The notes under the pieces were generated by a model that had not been told where the DNA came from, searched no databases, and saw nothing but the letters and a program-made list of their open reading frames with translations. 10,780 nucleotides of DNA from Pseudomonadota bacterium (GTDB lineage: Bacteria; Pseudomonadota; Gammaproteobacteria; Burkholderiales; Burkholderiaceae_C), in assembly GCA_023460715.1 (NCBI GenBank), contig JAEWPH010000062.1, positions 1-10,780 of the forward strand. The letters run 5' to 3'. Of this stretch, positions 7,300-10,780 are shown in pieces. A program made the position numbers and the translations under genes. Numbering within the stretch: position 1 is the stretch's first letter; each line of letters opens with the position of its first letter.

Positions 7300-8130
7300 C
7301 TAGCGTGGAAAGCCCGCAGCGCTGCGCATCAGGTTGTCGAATGCGCGGTCGGACAGCAGACGCCGCAAAAAGATCAAAGGCTTCGCCCCGAAGCCAATGG
7401 CGTAGCGCGTTTTCGGACGGCGTGCCGCCACCGCTTTGCCGATCGTGTCCGCAATCAGTTCGGGGGGCGACAACTGCTTTCGACTGGCCTCGCCCACCAT
7501 CCATTCGGACATCGCGCTCGCCTGCTCCGCATAGGCTCCGCGACCGGACACCTCGAGGAGCTTCGCGGCAGCGATGCCACCCCATTCGGTCTTGATACCG
7601 CCCGGCTCGACGATCACGACGTCGATGCCGAACGGCGCCACTTCCAGGCGCAGGCAGTCACTGAAGCCTTCCAGGACGAACTTGGTTCCGTGGTACCACG
7701 CACCCAGCGGCGTGTGCATCCTGCCGCCCATCGAAGTGATGTTGACGATGGTTCCTGACCGCTGCGCACGCATGTGCGGCAGTACCCGCTGCGTCAGGCG
7801 GGCAACGCCAAACACGTTGACGTCGAACTGGGCGCAGGCCTCCGCGAGTGGCACCTCTTCGACTGCACCGTAGGAGCCGTAGCCTGCGTTGTTGACCAGC
7901 ACATCGATGCGCCCGGACCCGCCGGCCACCGCATCCACACCGGCCTGTACCGACGCGTCGTCGGTCACATCCATCTTCAACATATGGATGCCAGCGCGTG
8001 CCAGCGACCGCATGCGGTCGACACGCCGCGCTGCGGCATAGACGATACAACCCTGCTCTTTCAACCTGAGCGCGGTGGCTTCGCCGATTCCGGACGATGC
8101 GCCGGTGACCAGCGCGACTTTGGCATTCAT
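7300..8130 (-). CDS. Classical short-chain dehydrogenase/reductase (SDR), probably NADP(H)-dependent
   Basis: The 276-residue single-domain oxidoreductase has a Rossmann fold. The cofactor motif TGASSGIG is at 9-16, and Arg36-Arg37 after the second strand favours NADP(H). DVTD (54-57), NNAG (80-83), the catalytic Ser133, Tyr146 and Lys150 (YHGTK), and the PGG turn (176-178) are all in place, so the enzyme should be active. The C-terminal extension with PKTRYAIGFGAKPLIFLRRL is typical of SDRs annotated as oxidoreductases of unknown substrate. The start at 8130 has AGGA about nine bases upstream. It lies 244 bases downstream of the broken AraC-type gene on the same strand; such AraC-SDR pairs are common, so that regulator probably once controlled it. 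The substrate cannot be told from sequence. Confidence 0.9.
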   Translation of the reverse strand: MNAKVALVTGASSGIGEATALRLKEQGCIVYAAARRVDRMRSLARAGIHMLKMDVTDDASVQAGVDAVAGGSGRIDVLVNNAGYGSYGAVEEVPLAEACAQFDVNVFGVARLTQRVLPHMRAQRSGTIVNITSMGGRMHTPLGAWYHGTKFVLEGFSDCLRLEVAPFGIDVVIVEPGGIKTEWGGIAAAKLLEVSGRGAYAEQASAMSEWMVGEASRKQLSPPELIADTIGKAVAARRPKTRYAIGFGAKPLIFLRRLLSDRAFDNLMRSAAGFPR

Positions 8131-8374
8131 ATAGACGGATCCTTTTCTGGGACAAAGAGCCGGAGGCGGCCAGGGCAGCCGCGACCTTTCTCGCCCGTCA
8201 CTGTAGAAGCCACCTCGAGCACCGGCCCTTGCGGTATGCGCCAAGCTGCCTGTCATGCGTGCCAGGCGGCTCCCCACACCGTCACGCTCATTCAGGCTGC
8301 ACCGCAACCGCGTTGCACCTGCAGACCGCGGCAGCCCAATGGCCTCCTCTCCCCCGCCTCGGTGCCGCCAGCGA

Positions 8375-9395
8375 TCACATCGCTCGACGGACACCTTCGG
8401 GTGTCTGCCCGGTCCAGCCCTGGAACGCTCGGTAGAAGGAATTGGGGTCTTCGAATCCCAGGAGAAAGGCGATCTCTCCACCCGACAGGTGGTGTTGCGC
8501 AGGTAGTGGCATGCCAGGTTTTCGCGGCTGGCATTGAGCAACGCACGGAAGCTGGCGCCCTCCGCTTCCAGGCGGCGCTGCAGCGTCCGCTTGCTCATTC
8601 CAAGGCGCCGAGTGACCACATCGACCGTTGCCGCATTGCTGGGGATCAGCTCCAGAAGAAGCGACCGAACGCGCTCCGCCACCGGTGCATCCATATCCAA
8701 TTGGCTCAGACGCCGCCGCAAGTCCGGCTCGAAGACACGCCACATGCCGTCGTTGGCTGTGACGAAGGGAAGCACGGCAGCCTCGGGGCTGAAGGCGATG
8801 CAGGCAGCCTCGCCGTACTCCGCCGGCACACCGAAGAATCTGTCGTACTGAGGACGGTCTGCCAACGGAACCTGCGCCGGCGACCGCACACGGAATGCGG
8901 TCACAGGCTCTCGCGTGGCCAGCCTGGCGAGCCTCAGGAAGAAGGCGACTTCGGTCACCTGCAGGGAGTCCGGGACCTCCGCCGAACCCACGAGCCAACG
9001 GGGCGCGATCGTCAGCTCCCCGGCGCGTCCCACCTCCACATCAAGGCGCATGAGCGTCACGAGTGGCTTGTATCAGGACAGCCGTTGCACTGCCTGCGCC
9101 AGATGGGTGCTACACAGCGCTGCAAACAACGGGGGCTGAACGACTCGGCGGAGAAACCCGCCATCAGGCGCACGGGAAAGGCCGTACCACCTACTGCGGG
9201 CTCGAGGGCGTGCCAAAAGCGGAAATACGCGTCGGCGGTGACTCCGCGGTCTCCCTGGCTCCACAGATCTTCCGGCAGCCCGGCCGCCACCAGGACGCGA
9301 GCGGCAGAAAGAGCCACCCGGGATCCAGGGTAAATTTCGTTTGGCGCGGCATGACAGGCCTGACAAAGTCGTTGGCACCGGGATTGCGTCGTCAT
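8375..9395 (-). pseudogene. AraC-family transcriptional regulator, frameshifted and with an internal stop
   Basis: Conserved AraC-type sequence runs through all three minus frames. Segment 1 (from about 9395 to 9135) reads SRVALSAARVLVAAGLPEDL and later AFPVRLMAGFSAESFSP. It breaks at a C5 run (9135-9131), where one missing base turns expected PPLFAAL into another frame. Segment 2 continues PLFAALCSTHLAQAVQRLS, hits TGA (9075-9073), then runs on in the same frame as YKPLVTLMRLDVEV through RLGMSKRTLQRRLEAEG, the first helix-turn-helix. A second one-base deletion near 8488 breaks it at LRNTT. Segment 3 reads LSGGEIAFLLGFEDPNSFYR, the second helix-turn-helix, and stops at 8375. Restoring two bases and the stop would give about 340 residues, normal for this family with its N-terminal ligand domain (Arabinose_bd type) and C-terminal HTH_18. 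The exact start is uncertain. Confidence 0.88.
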
Positions 9396-9448
9396 ACCGT
9401 TAGCACGACGCCAGGCCCGATGCGTTGGGCTGCCCGGTAGCCGTCAGT

Positions 9449-9463
9449 TCACTCCCACTCGAT
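9449..9463 (-). other. guaA 3'-end-like sequence, possible attachment-site remnant
   Basis: The minus strand reads ATCGAGTGGGAGTGA, encoding Ile-Glu-Trp-Glu-stop, the C-terminus of GMP synthase (GuaA). The 3' end of guaA is a known integration site for genomic islands, which leave copies of this segment at their far end. No other guaA sequence is present. It also ends a 28-codon open frame starting at 9535, which I do not recognise. The att interpretation is an inference. Confidence 0.3.
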
Positions 9464-9521
9464 CATCAACAGGTCTCGCAAGCCCGCGTGGTTAAAGGAA
9501 TTTGCGATGATCGTCGTAAGT

Positions 9522-9543
9522 TTTACCGTCGGCATTTACCGTC
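9522..9543. repeat. Pair of 9-base direct repeats
   Basis: TTTACCGTC occurs at 9522-9530 and 9535-9543, separated by GGCA, a 13-base period. Tandem repeats of this kind can be protein-binding sites, but only two copies exist and nothing else identifies a function. Confidence 0.5.
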
Positions 9544-9675
9544 AAAAAAGCTCGCTTAAGGCTGGCGCGGGTTATGGAGCGATTTGCGCGGCGTCGACAC
9601 TTTCGGCCTTATCGTCGATCAGGTTGCATCTTAGCGCGCTCAAACTTGCCCTGGAACGCCCTGCTCTTCGCCTGC

Positions 9676-10008
9676 CTACGGCGGCATCCCACCGAGTGTT
9701 CTGGCCGGCTGCTCAAGCCCGCCTAGGATGGCATCGCAGACACGCGGTGAGAAGTTTTGTGGCAATTCCGCTTGCACTTCGGCAATGGCCGCTGGTGTAC
9801 GAGCAAGAAGCCACGCCTAGCTCAGGCCGAGTCGGCCGGTCAGCGCCGACTGGGTCAGCCGCTGCGCCTTGTGCGCAGCCTGCCGCATCGATCCCAGTTG
9901 GCTCGGCAGTGCCAGAAGAGGCCATGTCGATGACATGGCAGATACCCGAAGAGATAGCGGGTGCAGGAGCGCGCGCTCAATCCCCAAACACCTTTCGGCA
10001 GCGATGTG
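9676..10008 (-). pseudogene. Probable HipA-like toxin, C-terminal remnant
   Basis: In one minus frame a protein-like sequence runs for about 110 codons, interrupted by TAG at 9819-9817 and ending at TAG 9678-9676. After the internal stop it reads IAEVQAELPQNFSPRVCDAI followed by LGGL. The LPxxFxxxVxxxIxxGL pattern resembles the C-terminal end of HipA-family serine/threonine kinase toxins as I remember them. The part before it (HIAAERCLGIERALLHP, then MRQAAHKAQRLTQSALTGRL) is helical and Ala/Gln-rich. Two consecutive TAG codons (10014-10009) close the frame upstream, and neither the kinase core nor a HipB antitoxin is found. It therefore looks like the 3' end of a decayed gene. The family call rests on one short motif and could be wrong; that it is broken coding sequence is more certain. 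Confidence 0.42.
9921..9939. repeat. Perfect inverted repeat with 8-base arms
   Basis: GCCATGTC and GACATGGC flank GAT. No U-tract follows on either strand. It lies within the HipA-like remnant, so it may be a chance feature of decayed coding DNA. Confidence 0.5.
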
Positions 10009-10046
10009 CTACTATGAGTCAACCCAGCAGGCATACAACTCGCTGG

Positions 10047-10060
10047 TGCCTGGCCAGGCA
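10047..10060. repeat. Perfect 14-base palindrome
   Basis: TGCCTGGCCAGGCA is fully self-complementary. A stem CGTCGC/GCGACG with a 10-base loop follows at 10079-10100. Both lie upstream of the terminator at 10176. Confidence 0.5.
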
Positions 10061-10175
10061 AGCCGCATCCAACCGGCGCGTCGCACGATTGTTCGCGACG
10101 AAAAAAGTAGAAGATCAGTCCTGCATGTGAATTGCCGTAAGCGTGGGTCGCGTAAGAGTCCACGGCCAAATTCCT

Positions 10176-10199
10176 AAAGCCCGCTTCATGCGGGCTTTT
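10176..10199 (+). terminator. Intrinsic terminator
   Basis: AAAGCCCGC and GCGGGCTTT pair over nine bases around the loop TTCAT, followed by a further T on the plus strand. The reverse strand also gives a usable hairpin with a shorter U-tract, so it may be bidirectional. No intact plus-strand gene ends here; on the minus strand it lies 36 bases after the small ORF stop at 10235. Confidence 0.75.
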
Positions 10200-10234
10200 C
10201 GTAGTGGCACGTACGTAGAGTTCAGCCTGCGTAC

Positions 10235-10456
10235 CTACGACCTGCAAGCGCACTGCTCAGCTTTGCCGGCCAGCCGCCGGCACTCAATGCAGTGCACGCT
10301 ATTCCGGCCTGCGTATGGCACATCCGATGGACGCAGCAAGACCGGTACAACCTCGCCAGCCCGGAGGCAATCCACGCAGCTCAGGGCCGAGGGATGGGCA
10401 AAGCGTGGAGGGAGGCTCAAGCGAGGAATGAGCCTTGAAATGCAGCCGCATGCCAC
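10235..10456 (-). CDS. Doubtful small ORF with two CxxC pairs
   Basis: The 73-codon frame opens with GTG at 10456 and has no visible ribosome binding site. It contains CVDC, then 25 residues (AGEVVPVLLRPSDVPYAGRN within them), then CIEC, an arrangement like a small zinc ribbon. A terminator-like hairpin lies 36 bases beyond the stop. Against it stand the weak start, the Arg/Ser/Pro-rich N-terminus and the decayed surroundings, so it may be a fragment or chance. No family is recognised and no function is proposed. Confidence 0.25.
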   Translation of the reverse strand: MACGCISRLIPRLSLPPRFAHPSALSCVDCLRAGEVVPVLLRPSDVPYAGRNSVHCIECRRLAGKAEQCACRS

Positions 10457-10626
10457 TATATGTAGTTGTTACCGAATGGGCGGACCACTCCGCTTCCCGC
10501 TGATTGACGCCAGCGTCTTGCAGATCCCCTTCCTTTCCTGACGCACTCGCCAGCCGCTTCTTGTCGAACGGCTGCGCACCCTTCGCTCGCAATAGCGGGC
10601 TGAAATCTCAAGAGCAGGAGCACTTC

Positions 10627-10761
10627 ATGGCGGCAAAAGAGCAAAAGCGCGGTAACCGGGAACTGAAAAAGCCCAAGAAGAAACCGGTGCCGGCAGTCCC
10701 GGCACCCACGGTCCTGGCCAGGACCGTGGCGGCACCGGTGCGGACTCCCAAGAAGTCTTGA
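10627..10761 (+). CDS. Small Lys/Pro-rich conserved hypothetical protein
   Basis: The 44-residue protein starts at an ATG with AGGAG six bases upstream, the best ribosome binding site on the right side of the window. It begins MAAKEQKRGNRELKKPKKKP and continues with Pro/Ala/Val-rich sequence to a basic end, RTPKKS. The opening AKEQKRGNRExKKPKK is shared, as I recall, by a widespread family of very short uncharacterised proteobacterial proteins. It is strongly basic and probably disordered, with no membrane segment or cysteine. The frame stays open upstream to 10504, but that extension has a different composition and no ribosome binding site, so the internal ATG is preferred. Its function is unknown; nucleic-acid binding would suit its charge but is only a guess. 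Confidence 0.72.
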   Translation: MAAKEQKRGNRELKKPKKKPVPAVPAPTVLARTVAAPVRTPKKS

Positions 10762-10780
10762 CAGGCGTGCTGGGCCACAT

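Larger units (their letters stand above)
9396..10626. other. Gene-poor stretch with decayed fragments
   Basis: About 1.2 kb without a convincing intact gene. It holds a guaA-3'-end-like sequence, a direct repeat, a HipA-like remnant, palindromes, one good stem-loop terminator and a doubtful small ORF, all listed separately. Base composition is somewhat less GC-rich than the lactate genes. The open frames on the plus strand (for example 9507-10130) do not look like protein. Confidence 0.6.

Noticed and set aside
7300..9060. A single 586-codon frame joining the AraC domain to the SDR as a fusion protein
   Set aside because: The middle part, after the frameshift near 8488, has no protein-like sequence, and the SDR has its own start and ribosome binding site. 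The join is an artefact of the broken AraC gene reading through.
9507..10130. A 207-codon plus-strand frame with AAGGA upstream
   Set aside because: Its composition is Ala/Arg/Ser-rich without domain-like blocks, and the opposite strand carries a more protein-like, though broken, HipA-like sequence.
10130..10175. Possible 3' half of a tRNA before the terminator
   Set aside because: GAGTCC and GGCCA are suggestive, but no T-arm pairing, anticodon arm or matching 5' half could be found.

Overview
The window is GC-rich, with codon use and protein sequences typical of a betaproteobacterium of the order Burkholderiales, most likely Comamonadaceae (Acidovorax-like). This placement comes from protein resemblance recalled from memory, not from a search.

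Left end (1-1120): a divergent pair. A coiled-coil-rich protein, cut by the window edge, is read on the minus strand. A small Fur-family regulator is read on the plus strand. Between them lies a 15-base Fur-box-like palindrome (496-510), placed inside a promoter that points at the fur-like gene and close to a weaker promoter pointing the other way. This suggests iron-responsive and possibly autoregulated control of both genes. The Fur-like protein keeps one of the two classical regulatory metal sites but has lost the other and the cysteine zinc site.

Centre (1181-7024): a complete lactate-utilisation operon on the minus strand, in the order lldP (lactate permease), lldR (GntR/FCD regulator), lldD (FMN L-lactate dehydrogenase), dld (FAD D-lactate dehydrogenase). 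lldR and lldD overlap by ATGA, lldP and lldR are 21 bases apart, and dld follows after a 177-base gap. Two near-identical ATTGGTA/TACCAAT palindromes, 117 bases apart centre to centre, lie upstream of lldP and are the obvious LldR operators. Together the genes import lactate and oxidise both isomers to pyruvate, passing electrons to the respiratory chain.

Right of centre (7300-9395): an intact classical short-chain dehydrogenase/reductase, preceded on the same strand by an AraC-family regulator that is clearly broken. Its conserved sequence is spread over three reading frames with two one-base deletions and one internal TGA.

Right end (9396-10626): about 1.2 kb with no convincing intact gene. 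It holds decayed material: a probable HipA-like C-terminal remnant with internal stops, a 15-base sequence that reads like the 3' end of guaA (a known integration site), a pair of 9-base direct repeats, several palindromes, a good intrinsic terminator and a doubtful four-cysteine ORF. This looks like the scar of a degraded mobile island. The window closes with a 44-residue Lys/Pro-rich small protein that has a strong ribosome binding site.

No CRISPR array, intact insertion sequence, rRNA or intact tRNA was seen.
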